From positions 1 through 36,361 of the forward strand of contig JAGAPA010000093.1 of the NCBI GenBank assembly GCA_017623455.1: DNA of 36,361 nucleotides, written 5' to 3'. Within the stretch, counting starts at the first letter, position 1. The number at the start of each line of letters is the position of its first letter. The position numbers and the translations under genes are program-made. Under the pieces are notes generated by a model. The model did no database searches and was not told where the DNA came from. It was given only the letters and a program-made list of their open reading frames with translations. Shown here piece after piece: positions 1-6,423 of this stretch. This DNA comes from Clostridia bacterium. Its GTDB lineage: Bacteria > Bacillota > Clostridia > Christensenellales > Pumilibacteraceae.

Positions 1-228
1 CCCAACAACGTGTACAGTCGATGCCGCCGCTGCCGAAATAGTTCGTCTTGTAACTCCATCTACTGCCGCTAAACCCGTAAAAGTGCAATACAATTCCGTT
101 CTCTCGTTTATACGTTTTGAAATTGCTTGTTCATTGATATACAAAGATACGTCATACCTTGCGGCTTCCTCCACTTTTTCCCAATACGCCATAATCCCAT
201 TCATTAAAGGTTTACAAATAAGCTTCAT
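1..228 (-). CDS. Partial FnIII-like module protein, C-terminal end off the window
   Basis: The reading frame starts with ATG at 228, preceded by a good ribosome binding site (TAAGGAG, 231-240), and stays open for 76 codons to the window edge, so the C-terminus is missing. After about 13 residues it enters a module containing A-Y-W-E-K-V-E-E-A-A-R-Y-D-V-S-L-Y, nearly the same signature as in the two genes just upstream. This pattern (Trp, acidic Glu-Glu/Asp-Ala-Ala, Tyr, alternating beta-type residues) resembles the first strands of a fibronectin-III-like fold. It lies 9 bases after the stop of the preceding gene, so it is almost certainly co-transcribed with it. No function can be assigned. 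What is seen is the paralogy; the FnIII assignment is inference. Confidence 0.72.
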   Translation of the reverse strand, partial: MKLICKPLMNGIMAYWEKVEEAARYDVSLYINEQAISKRINERTELYCTFTGLAAVDGVTRRTISAAAASTVHVVG

Positions 229-237
229 TTTTTCTCC

Positions 238-720
238 TTATTTGGCTATCTCTGTGCCAATTACCATTCCTGCAGACTTAGCCACTTCCTCGCCGTCTCT
301 GCCTCTTGCAATAACACGGAAAACATAGCCATCTCCAACAAGGTTCGTTATTGCAGCATAGCCATCATTTCGGCTAACGTGTATTTCTGTTAATTTATAC
401 CATCTCGACACTACGTTTTTATACACTTCAACACAATATTCAGCAGCATCTTCTAACTGTTTCCAATATACATTGAACGTAGTGTTAAATCTTTCAACGT
501 ACACGCCCAAATAATCACCGTTATTTTCTTTACCAAACACACCGGAAAATGATTCCGCAACACTGCCGACTTGCTTTGACACTCGCTGTTGATTTGACGT
601 CAGTTTTTTAATCGCATCTCTTGCCTCGTTAATATTTGAAACTAATGCTCTCACTTCCTCTTTTACTTGATTTATTTCAAACTCAACACCAGCTGTAGGC
701 GATTCTACATATACTTCCAT
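238..720 (-). CDS. Small coiled-coil protein with C-terminal FnIII-like module
   Basis: This 160-aa protein is unrecognised as a family. Residues about 15-60 are rich in charged and heptad-spaced hydrophobic residues (E-I-N-Q-V-K-E-E-V-R-A-L-V) and look like a coiled coil. Residues 84-160 form a module starting V-Y-W-K-Q-L-E-D-A-A-E-Y (Trp86), homologous by eye to the C-terminus of the gene upstream and the N-terminus of the gene downstream. There is no signal peptide or membrane segment. A strong AGGAGG site lies about 11 bases before the ATG at 720. It sits third in a tight minus-strand operon (23 bases after the previous stop, 9 before the next start). A role as an oligomeric adaptor or structural subunit is possible but unproven. 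Confidence 0.8.
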   Translation of the reverse strand: MEVYVESPTAGVEFEINQVKEEVRALVSNINEARDAIKKLTSNQQRVSKQVGSVAESFSGVFGKENNGDYLGVYVERFNTTFNVYWKQLEDAAEYCVEVYKNVVSRWYKLTEIHVSRNDGYAAITNLVGDGYVFRVIARGRDGEEVAKSAGMVIGTEIAK

Positions 721-743
721 ACAATTAATTTCCTCCTATAAAT

Positions 744-1829
744 TCATTCTTTCCAATACTGAACTTTACTTTCTTTTCCTGCAAACTTAATAGCTATTCC
801 CCTGGAAAAAGCTATCGGCATACCGCTTCTGTCCTCTGCAGTTATACGAACTATATAGTTTGTCCCATAAAGATTATCAATAGTTAACCAATGTTTATTT
901 CTGTCTACGTTAAATTCTTCCAGTAGATACAGTTTCTTTTCGATTTTTTCTCCCTCTCTATATTTGTATAAACTAACTTTATACCTTGCGGCATCTTCTA
1001 TTGGTTGCCAATACAAATTACCACTTGTATCCGCATTCTCCCAAAGCGGTGCCAATTTTATTTCGAATAATTCGCTGTCGAAAATATCAAGTTCATTTAT
1101 TCTTTTAGGATAAGTTTCATAAGGCACTTTATATAAAATTCGGGAGCCCGGCACAGAACCACCCATTCGCCTTAGTCTTTCTTCTTCCTCCCTCGGTATA
1201 CTTATTCCGCGACAATAAATTCCTTCCGTTTTATCTCCATATACAGACGTTATTGTACAAAGCTTATAAGCTTTGTTAGGCTGAGGATAAACCTTATCGA
1301 TTTTGTAGCTTCCATCACTCTTACCAGTATGTACAATCATTCCCTCCTTAATCTCATAATCATATATTCTATCGTTTCGATTAAAATCTTCCGGCACCTC
1401 ATACACTTCCTGATCCCAGAATGCCTCATAATTTGACTTTGTATGTTTCACACAGTCAATACTAACCCTTTTAAGTTTAAACAATTCTAACATATTCAAA
1501 TCCACTACTATGTTATTATAATAACTATTATAGTCGCCACAATGTTTTTGGTGAATATATATTTTTTCAAACTTAAAAATATTTGGAGCATCACTTATTG
1601 TTAAAAGCGAAAATTTACTGCCTGTTTTTTCATCTTTACGCTCTATATACAGATCTGTAATATTTATTGTTTTATCTTGTTCTATGGTTCTTCCATAATA
1701 ATAAGGATCCTTACATGATACAGTGCCGGTACAAGATATATTAAAGTCAAACTTCTTAAATCCGGCTCCATCCGTATAATAATAAGAAGTCTTCACATCT
1801 CTTAATCTTACTTTCTTTGCTATTTCCAT
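744..1829 (-). CDS. Unrecognised protein with C-terminal FnIII-like module
   Basis: A 361-aa protein with no family I recognise. Residues 1-180 are rich in Tyr, Ile and Asp with alternating beta-strand character (for example T-I-N-I-T-D-L-Y-I-E-R). Residues about 270-350 carry the module shared with its neighbours: L-Y-W-Q-P-I-E-D-A-A-R-Y-K-V-S-L-Y (Trp274), later Y-I-V-R-I-T-A-E-D-R-S-G. No signal peptide or membrane helix is visible, which argues for a cytoplasmic protein or one exported by a non-Sec route. An AGGAGG site lies 5 bases before the ATG at 1829. It starts 12 bases after the stop of the 319-aa gene, so the two are probably one transcript. The beta-rich N-terminus could be a binding or particle-surface domain; this is speculation. 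Confidence 0.8.
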   Translation of the reverse strand: MEIAKKVRLRDVKTSYYYTDGAGFKKFDFNISCTGTVSCKDPYYYGRTIEQDKTINITDLYIERKDEKTGSKFSLLTISDAPNIFKFEKIYIHQKHCGDYNSYYNNIVVDLNMLELFKLKRVSIDCVKHTKSNYEAFWDQEVYEVPEDFNRNDRIYDYEIKEGMIVHTGKSDGSYKIDKVYPQPNKAYKLCTITSVYGDKTEGIYCRGISIPREEEERLRRMGGSVPGSRILYKVPYETYPKRINELDIFDSELFEIKLAPLWENADTSGNLYWQPIEDAARYKVSLYKYREGEKIEKKLYLLEEFNVDRNKHWLTIDNLYGTNYIVRITAEDRSGMPIAFSRGIAIKFAGKESKVQYWKE

Positions 1830-1841
1830 ATTTTCCTCCTC

Positions 1842-2801
1842 TCAAATACCCAATGGGTTGGTTTGATCTTGTATTGTTTGGTTTATTATTTTAGTGAAAT
1901 AATCGTCATAGTTCCACTCTGCTTCGTCCGTATTTTCTTCGAAAAAAACTACACATAACGAGTCATAAAACACTTGCAGATCTCTTAACGAATTCTCTAT
2001 ATATCCGTCTCCGATTTTTAAATAATACATTGACGGTTCTCCATTGTGATAAGTATTAGTCAACAACATTTCCGGAGACTTCTCCTTTACTTTTTCGAAC
2101 AAATCTTCACTATTATGCTTTAATAAATTATATATTCGAAAAAAGTTATCATACGTCTTATACCCATCTAAATTTTCCACCTTCTCACTACCGTACCGTC
2201 CGTGCAGATAAGTATGCAATTTGCTTCTAGTAACCGCCTTTTCAGAGAACCCAAGATATCTGCATTTTCTTAACATTAAAGAATCCAACGCAACAGCTAT
2301 TTGCATTATGAATTGAGAGCATTGTGCAAGCCAAAGCTTTTGATAAACAAAACTCCGCTTCATGCCTGCCATTAAACCGAGTTCCGTTGCTTCTTCCGCG
2401 TCCGCATATCCGTAACTAAGCAATTCTACCCTTACGTTTTCTGAAACGTCTTTAGGTGTTTTTATTTTAGAAAAAGCATTCTTAAACTCTGCCCATTCTT
2501 TTGCAAGATCAGATAAGGCATCCCTAAATTGGTTAGTAACGTACTCAAAACGCCTTGCTTTCTTAGGATGAAAATACTTGGTATTTCTTGGAATTGCGGA
2601 TGCTTTCTCCAATACGGACTCCGGAACGCCCGTACAACCTATTTTTCTCATGCGTTTTATATCCAACTTGATGCGCTTGCCATCTTTGTGAACACCGTAA
2701 TACCGCATATCATCGCTTGGAAACTTAATACCATTCCACTCGTTTTCGTATTTTGAATAATCATGAACTTTTACTTTTTGTTGCCTGTTTTTCTTTTTCA
2801 T
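1842..2801 (-). CDS. Unrecognised 319-aa protein, possible HEPN-like R-x6-H motif
   Basis: First gene of the left-edge cassette. An upstream in-frame TTG at 2819 is possible, but the ATG at 2801 has the ribosome binding site (AGAGGG, 4 bases away) and lies beyond a terminator hairpin, so 2801 is preferred. The N-terminus is very basic (M-K-K-K-N-R-Q-Q-K-V-K). Residues about 85-185 look strongly helical. Near residues 219-230 is N-F-F-R-I-Y-N-L-L-K-H-N, with Arg222 and His229 in an R-x6-H spacing that falls within the R-x(4-6)-H range of HEPN-type RNases and appears in a similar 'YNxLKHN' setting. That resemblance is weak evidence, and the protein may simply be a helical unknown. It lacks the FnIII-like module of its three downstream partners. 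Confidence 0.8.
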   Translation of the reverse strand: MKKKNRQQKVKVHDYSKYENEWNGIKFPSDDMRYYGVHKDGKRIKLDIKRMRKIGCTGVPESVLEKASAIPRNTKYFHPKKARRFEYVTNQFRDALSDLAKEWAEFKNAFSKIKTPKDVSENVRVELLSYGYADAEEATELGLMAGMKRSFVYQKLWLAQCSQFIMQIAVALDSLMLRKCRYLGFSEKAVTRSKLHTYLHGRYGSEKVENLDGYKTYDNFFRIYNLLKHNSEDLFEKVKEKSPEMLLTNTYHNGEPSMYYLKIGDGYIENSLRDLQVFYDSLCVVFFEENTDEAEWNYDDYFTKIINQTIQDQTNPLGI

Positions 2802-2816
2802 ATTTCCCTCTTTATA

Positions 2817-2842
2817 CAAAAATATCCCGCTGAGCGGGATAT
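2817..2842 (-). terminator. Intrinsic terminator in the cassette leader
   Basis: A perfect 10-bp inverted repeat (ATATCCCGCT and AGCGGGATAT, one-base centre; as RNA a shorter stem with a small loop) is followed on the minus strand by TTTTT. It sits 16 bases before the start codon of the 319-aa gene, so it can end a short leader RNA or act as an attenuator for the operon. Confidence 0.75.
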
Positions 2843-2971
2843 CCTATGCCTGCGCACAAACTTGCACAACATAAAAATTTTAAGCATCCATCACCACTCC
2901 GCATTAAATATGCCATAGGCGAAATCTTCTCGACTGAAAAGATAATTGTTCTTCGTAAAACGATTTTGCTT
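2817..2971 (-). ncRNA. Candidate structured leader or small RNA, about 150 nt
   Basis: The stretch has no convincing ORF. It lies between two sigma-A-like promoters and an intrinsic terminator. On the minus strand it can form UCGU-UUU-ACGA, an 8-bp hairpin (AUCUUUUC/GAGAAGAU with AGUC loop, 2924-2943), a long-range CCUAUG/CAUAGG stem (2914-2919 with 2843-2848) enclosing a GCAU/AUGC hairpin, and the terminator. Transcripts from the upstream promoter also have AAAACGAT paired with AUCGUUUU. The layout fits either an attenuated leader of the 319-aa gene operon or a free small RNA. No known riboswitch class is recognised. Structure was judged by eye. Confidence 0.45.
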
Positions 2972-2977
2972 ATGATA

Positions 2978-3007
2978 AGTATAACATAAAAAAAGCACTT
3001 AACGCAA
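2978..3007 (-). promoter_or_regulatory. Second promoter for the leader RNA
   Basis: On the minus strand TTGCGT (3002-3007) and TATACT (2978-2983) are separated by 18 bp. This would start RNA near 2971, giving a roughly 150-nt product ending at the 2822-2842 hairpin. Confidence 0.5.
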
Positions 3008-3019
3008 TCGTTTTTTGCT

Positions 3020-3048
3020 ATTATATATGATTTTCTTAAATTCGTCAA
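3020..3048 (-). promoter_or_regulatory. Main cassette promoter
   Basis: Minus-strand TTGACG (3043-3048), 17-bp spacer, TATAAT (3020-3025): a near-consensus sigma-A promoter placed directly after the XRE gene terminator and reading into the structured leader and the cassette genes. Confidence 0.75.
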
Positions 3049-3062
3049 TGAACCTGCGGTTC

Positions 3063-3095
3063 AAAAAAAGACTTACTCTATTACGAGCAAGTCTT
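3063..3095 (-). terminator. Terminator overlapping the XRE gene stop
   Basis: AAGACTTGCTC and GAGTAAGTCTT form an 11-bp stem with one G-U pair, followed by a run of seven T on the minus strand. The regulator's stop codon lies inside the 3' arm, so the gene end and terminator are merged. Confidence 0.85.
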
Positions 3096-3300
3096 CGATT
3101 CGAACTCCCAGCATCCAAGAAAGGTGCACCAAATGTTCAAGTTTAGGAAGTTTCTTCCCGTTTGTCCATTCATAGATTACTCTTGGACTTTTTAGTCCAA
3201 GCTCTTCTGCAATCTTTTCTTTGGTAATCTTAGACTTATCAATTGCTTGATAAATTCTATCCCCTGTCAGCTGTTTGTTCAATTTTGGTTTGCAATCCAT
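3073..3300 (-). CDS. XRE/Cro-C1 family transcription regulator
   Basis: A 75-aa stand-alone DNA-binding protein. The ATG at 3300 is chosen because GGAGG lies 7 bases upstream; longer in-frame starts have no such site. The helix-turn-helix covers residues about 22-60 (I-T-K-E-K-I-A-E-E-L-G-L then V-I-Y-E-W-T-N-G-K-K-L-P), the typical Cro/C1 layout, followed by L-V-H-L-S-W-M-L-G-V as helix 5. No sensor or peptidase domain is present. It sits upstream of the leader and the 319-aa gene, and both its own promoter and the cassette promoter use TTGACG/TATAAT with 17-bp spacing, so it plausibly controls itself and the cassette. Small XRE proteins are common in phage, mobile elements and defence or injection islands. 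Confidence 0.88.
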   Translation of the reverse strand: MDCKPKLNKQLTGDRIYQAIDKSKITKEKIAEELGLKSPRVIYEWTNGKKLPKLEHLVHLSWMLGVRIEDLLVIE

Positions 3301-3353
3301 TTTATTACCTCCGTTAATGACCATCGCATTTTCCAAGGTCGGATTGCACTATT

Positions 3354-3382
3354 ATTATATCACATATACACCACGTCGTCAA
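3354..3382 (-). promoter_or_regulatory. Promoter of the XRE regulator
   Basis: Minus-strand TTGACG (3377-3382), 17-bp spacer, TATAAT (3354-3359). The rest of the 3301-3640 stretch between the regulator and the GH4 gene is AT-rich without a convincing gene, and holds only this promoter and two terminators. Confidence 0.75.
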
Positions 3383-3531
3383 TTAATATTTATCCTAACA
3401 TTCAATCTCTCAAATATACTATAAATTATACATCAAAAAAACGCTTATTACAATGTACTAAAAGTTCAAAAACGTTTTCTTATCTCTATACCCCAAGCCC
3501 CTTAACTAAACCCTTATAAACCTATAAAAAA

Positions 3532-3575
3532 GTACGCAAAACACACATACGTATCGTTGTTTTGCGTGCTTTTTG
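3532..3575. terminator. Bidirectional intrinsic terminator
   Basis: GTACGCAAAAC (3532-3542) pairs with GTTTTGCGTGC (3559-3569) with one G-U. It has T-runs on both strands, and it is the second of two tandem terminators after the GH4 gene. Confidence 0.7.
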
Positions 3576-3589
3576 TGTTTTTTGTTCTT

Positions 3590-3634
3590 ATTAAAAAACC
3601 GCCCCTTAACCGTGTGTTGATTAAGGGGTGGTTT
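3590..3634 (-). terminator. Terminator of the GH4 gene
   Basis: A 14-bp stem (3596-3609 with 3621-3634, core CCCCTTAA/TTAAGGGG) follows the GH4 stop codon. On the minus strand it ends in TTTTTT. Confidence 0.88.
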
Positions 3635-3640
3635 GTTTTT

Positions 3641-4954
3641 TTAGTGATATTTAGGGAGCCAGTCACCGTGGGCTTCGATAAGATCGTCGCAGAGGGACTT
3701 GATTTCGTCGAGGGTGAGCTGATCGCGGGTGTGGGGATCGAGGTAAGCTGCCATATAGATGTATTCCTTCTTCTTTTCAACTGCTGCTTTGATAACCATA
3801 TTATGTACTGCGATATGGGTCATATTAAGACCGGCAAGCTGATCGGGAATATCTCCTACATAGCAGGGGTTAAAGCCGTTTGCGTCTACCATGATTGGAA
3901 CTTCTACGCAAGCGTTTGCAGGAAGATTGGTAACAAGACCTGTATTTTGAACGTTACCGTAAATTCTGTAAGGAACGTTGGTTTCTACAGCTTCGATAAT
4001 ACGAGAGCCGTACTCGTGGCTACGCTCGTGCTTGATATTTTCGGGTTGCATAATGTCTTCTTTTTGCTTAGCCCACTTTGCGATCTGATTTACGCAACGT
4101 CTGGGATATTCGTCAAGCGGAATATTAAATCTGTCGATAAGTTCGGGATGATCTTTCTTTATAAAGTAAGGATGGTATTCTGCGGTATGTTCGCTACTTT
4201 CGGTGTTATAGTAGCCGAAGCGATTCATAATCTCACGTCTTACCAAATCGTCCTTAGCACCCTTTCTGTTAAAGCCTTTCTTGATTGCGGGATACAAATC
4301 CTTACCCGTCTTTTTGTCGGTAACGTCAAGAACCCAGCACATGTGGTTGATACCAGCCAAGTGGTACGTTACGTCGTCTTCGGTATACTTATCGTCAAGA
4401 CCTGCATGCTTAAGAAGATACTTTACAGCAACCTGACAGGAGTGGCAAAGACCAACCGTTCTGATCTTGGTATATCTTTGCATATAGCCCGAAAGAATAC
4501 TCATGGGGTTGGTATAGTTAAGGAAGAGCGCGCGAGGACAAACCTTTTCCATAATACGCGCATACTTTTCCAAAACGTGGATAGTACGAAGACCTCTAAA
4601 AATTCCGCCTATTCCCAAAGTATCTGCGATAGTCTGACGAAGACCATACTTTTTGGGAACTTCGAAATCGGTAACGGTACAAGGCTCGTAGCCACCAACC
4701 TGGATAGCATTGATAACGTACGAAGCGTCGCGGAACGCATCCTCTGCATTGTCAGCAAGATACTTTGTAACGGTTACCGTGGGCTTGTACTTGTCACGAA
4801 GAGCCGTAATAAGGTTGTAGGACTCGTCCAATCTCTGAGGATCGATATCCAATAATGCGATTTCGTAGTTGTCGAGCTTGTCGGACAATAAGCAGTCGCC
4901 CAAAACGTTCTTTGCAAATACGGTACTTCCAGCACCTAAAAACGTAATTTTCAT
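3641..4954 (-). CDS. GH4 alpha-galactosidase (MelA-type)
   Basis: A 437-aa glycoside hydrolase of family 4, the NAD- and Mn-dependent group that acts by oxidation at C3. The N-terminus is a Rossmann fold (M-K-I-T-F-L-G-A-G-S). The C-H-S motif at 170-172 (G-L-C-H-S-C) is the type seen in alpha-galactosidases and alpha-glucosidases rather than the phospho-glycosidases, and G-I-N-H-M-C-W around 201-207 supplies a further metal-binding His. N-Y-T-N-P-M at 146-151 is the usual substrate-region motif. Length matches MelA (about 450). Start 4954 is preferred because the upstream in-frame ATG at 4972 overlaps the GGAGG site. It is divergent from an AraC regulator, as in many raffinose/melibiose loci, and is cytoplasmic (no signal peptide). 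Alpha-glucosidase activity is the main alternative. Confidence 0.9.
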   Translation of the reverse strand: MKITFLGAGSTVFAKNVLGDCLLSDKLDNYEIALLDIDPQRLDESYNLITALRDKYKPTVTVTKYLADNAEDAFRDASYVINAIQVGGYEPCTVTDFEVPKKYGLRQTIADTLGIGGIFRGLRTIHVLEKYARIMEKVCPRALFLNYTNPMSILSGYMQRYTKIRTVGLCHSCQVAVKYLLKHAGLDDKYTEDDVTYHLAGINHMCWVLDVTDKKTGKDLYPAIKKGFNRKGAKDDLVRREIMNRFGYYNTESSEHTAEYHPYFIKKDHPELIDRFNIPLDEYPRRCVNQIAKWAKQKEDIMQPENIKHERSHEYGSRIIEAVETNVPYRIYGNVQNTGLVTNLPANACVEVPIMVDANGFNPCYVGDIPDQLAGLNMTHIAVHNMVIKAAVEKKKEYIYMAAYLDPHTRDQLTLDEIKSLCDDLIEAHGDWLPKYH

Positions 4955-4971
4955 TTTTTGTTTTACCTCCA

Positions 4972-5010
4972 TTGACTTAACAATTGTTTTATGTTATACT
5001 TGAAACAAGT
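4972..5010 (+). promoter_or_regulatory. AraC gene promoter and shared operator region
   Basis: TTGACT (4972-4977), 17 bp, TATACT (4995-5000) reads toward the AraC gene. The short divergent region also contains two small palindromes, AACAATTGTT (4979-4988) and ACTTG-AAA-CAAGT (4998-5010). They are candidate AraC-type or other operators that could act on both the GH4 gene and the regulator. Confidence 0.65.
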
Positions 5011-5034
5011 AAATAACCTTAAGGACAGAAAATC

Positions 5035-5841
5035 ATGCAAACCAAATACAATCTTGCAAAAAATTTTCATATCAGCTTTCCGATACACGAGCAAAACTCG
5101 TTGATCTACGTGTGCGATATCGGTCATCACATTACCGAGCCCGGGCACTGTCACGGTCCTGCCGTTCGCTCGTACTACCTTATTCACCTTATCGAAAAGG
5201 GTAAGGGAACTATTGAACGCGGTGGCAAAGTTACTCACCTTAGCGAGGGTGATGCTTTTATAATACACCCCAACGAAATAACCACCTACACTGCGGATAA
5301 AAACGAACCGTGGGAATATTATTGGATAGGTTTTGCAGGCTCGTACAGTGCGGACATTATGCGCAAAACCACCACGGAATTGTTCGCCAGATACCACAAA
5401 AGCGGGCTGATTGCGCTCAAAAACTGCATTGGCAACACCTCTACGCTGGACGAAATAGAAGGACTGAGGATCTTATTTTCCGTTCTCGACGCAATCAAGA
5501 CCGAAAAGGTTGAGAATCGGGACGTTGTAGGTCTTGCACTCGATTATATCGAAAACAATTATTTCAGACCCATTTCCGTATCGGGAATTGCTTCTCAGTT
5601 GGGCTTGTCCAGAGCGCATTTTACTACGGTTTTTACAAAAGCCGTGGGGGAATCGCCTTACAATTATCTGACTAAAATCAGAATTAAGCACGCAAAGCAA
5701 TACCTGTCGTCCACAACTTTATCCATAACAGAAGTTGCTTACTCGGTCGGTTTTGCATCCATAGAAAGGTTTTCGGATCAGTTCAAAAAATACACCGATC
5801 TCTCGCCTCTTGCATATCGCAAAGCTTACAGCTTATTATAA
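5035..5841 (+). CDS. AraC-family regulator, probable alpha-galactoside sensor
   Basis: A 268-aa regulator. Residues about 25-95 are a cupin-like ligand domain (H-C-H-G-P-A and L-S-E-G-D-A-F-I-I-H-P-N-E). Residues about 167-265 contain two helix-turn-helix motifs (I-S-V-S-G-I-A-S-Q-L-G-L-S-R-A-H-F and I-T-E-V-A-Y-S-V-G-F-A-S-I-E-R-F) ending in L-S-P-L-A-Y-R, the AraC/XylS C-terminal signature. It is divergent from the GH4 gene with only 80 bases between the starts, which matches MsmR/RafR-like control of alpha-galactoside use. An AAGGA site lies about 11 bases upstream. After the stop, TTATAACA/TGTTATAA (5834-5857) can form a hairpin but lacks a T-tract. Confidence 0.92.
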   Translation: MQTKYNLAKNFHISFPIHEQNSLIYVCDIGHHITEPGHCHGPAVRSYYLIHLIEKGKGTIERGGKVTHLSEGDAFIIHPNEITTYTADKNEPWEYYWIGFAGSYSADIMRKTTTELFARYHKSGLIALKNCIGNTSTLDEIEGLRILFSVLDAIKTEKVENRDVVGLALDYIENNYFRPISVSGIASQLGLSRAHFTTVFTKAVGESPYNYLTKIRIKHAKQYLSSTTLSITEVAYSVGFASIERFSDQFKKYTDLSPLAYRKAYSLL

Positions 5842-5984
5842 CACAACTTTTGTTATAACGCAAGGACGTAATGTTTTGACTTTTTAATGATTTGTTCTGT
5901 TTTTTTGCTAAAACCAAAATAAAACCCAAATTAAATTTAATTTTACAGATAAAAAATATCAATTCGTGTTTGTACTCAATTTTG

Positions 5985-6013
5985 TTGCAAACACAACCGT
6001 TTTATGTTATAAT
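5985..6013 (+). promoter_or_regulatory. Promoter of mrnC-thyA-folA, probably leaderless
   Basis: TTGCAA (5985-5990), 17 bp, TATAAT (6008-6013). The mrnC ATG begins only 8 bases after the -10 box, so transcription should start at or within a base or two of the start codon. Confidence 0.8.
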
Positions 6014-6021
6014 AGAAAAGT

Positions 6022-6423
6022 ATGGAAGAAAATAAAGCTAATCAACTTAATCCTCTGTCTTTGGCATTCGTGGGCGACGCGGTATTTACTCTGTTTATTC
6101 GCACCAAGCTTGCTATCGAGCACGACAACAAGGCAGGCGCGTTGCACTCTATGGCTAACCGCTACGTTAAGGCTACCGCGCAAGCCAGAATTGAAGACGA
6201 GCTTGCTCCGCTGTTTACTCAAAGAGAAGCCGACATTGCACGGCGCGCGCGCAATCACCACAACAGCACTAAGGCAAAAAACGCATCGCTTGCCGATTAT
6301 AAAAAAGCAACGGCTTTCGAGGCGGTTTTGGGATATCTAACGCTTACCGAGCAGTCAGAACGCGCGGAAGAATTTATGAAAAAAGCAATAGAAATAATAG
6401 ATAAGGAGAACGACAATGAGTAG
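6022..6423 (+). CDS. mrnC: Mini-ribonuclease III
   Basis: A 133-aa RNase III-type nuclease lacking a double-stranded-RNA-binding domain, as expected for Mini-III, which trims 23S rRNA precursor in Firmicutes. L-N-P-L-S-L-A-F-V-G-D-A-V-F (9-22) carries the catalytic Asp19. The second acidic site is Glu100 in F-E-A-V-L-G-Y-L. R-A-R-N-H-H-N-S (75-82) is the usual RNA-contact stretch. The start at 6022 fits family alignments, and the next Met is too far in. There is no ribosome binding site and the -10 box is 8 bases away, which suggests a leaderless mRNA. It overlaps thyA by 8 bases. In Bacillus the order is cysS-mrnC-rlmB; here thyA-folA sits between mrnC and rlmB. Confidence 0.93.
   Translation: MEENKANQLNPLSLAFVGDAVFTLFIRTKLAIEHDNKAGALHSMANRYVKATAQARIEDELAPLFTQREADIARRARNHHNSTKAKNASLADYKKATAFEAVLGYLTLTEQSERAEEFMKKAIEIIDKENDNE

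Noticed and set aside
2843-2864. GTGCGCAGGC in the leader RNA as a further copy of the trkH-adjacent repeat
   Set aside because: Only about ten bases agree and the hairpin partner and ATATT flank are absent, so chance is likely.
2812-3048. Minus-strand 78-aa ORF in the leader region
   Set aside because: No ribosome binding site, its start overlaps a promoter and its end a terminator; a structured RNA explains the region better.
1-3382. A diversity-generating retroelement behind the module proteins
   Set aside because: No reverse transcriptase or template/variable repeat pair is visible within the window; the missing left part could change this.
3557-4855. Plus-strand 432-aa ORF opposite the GH4 gene
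   Set aside because: The minus-strand frame carries full GH4 motifs; the plus frame is a low-quality antisense open frame with no domain.
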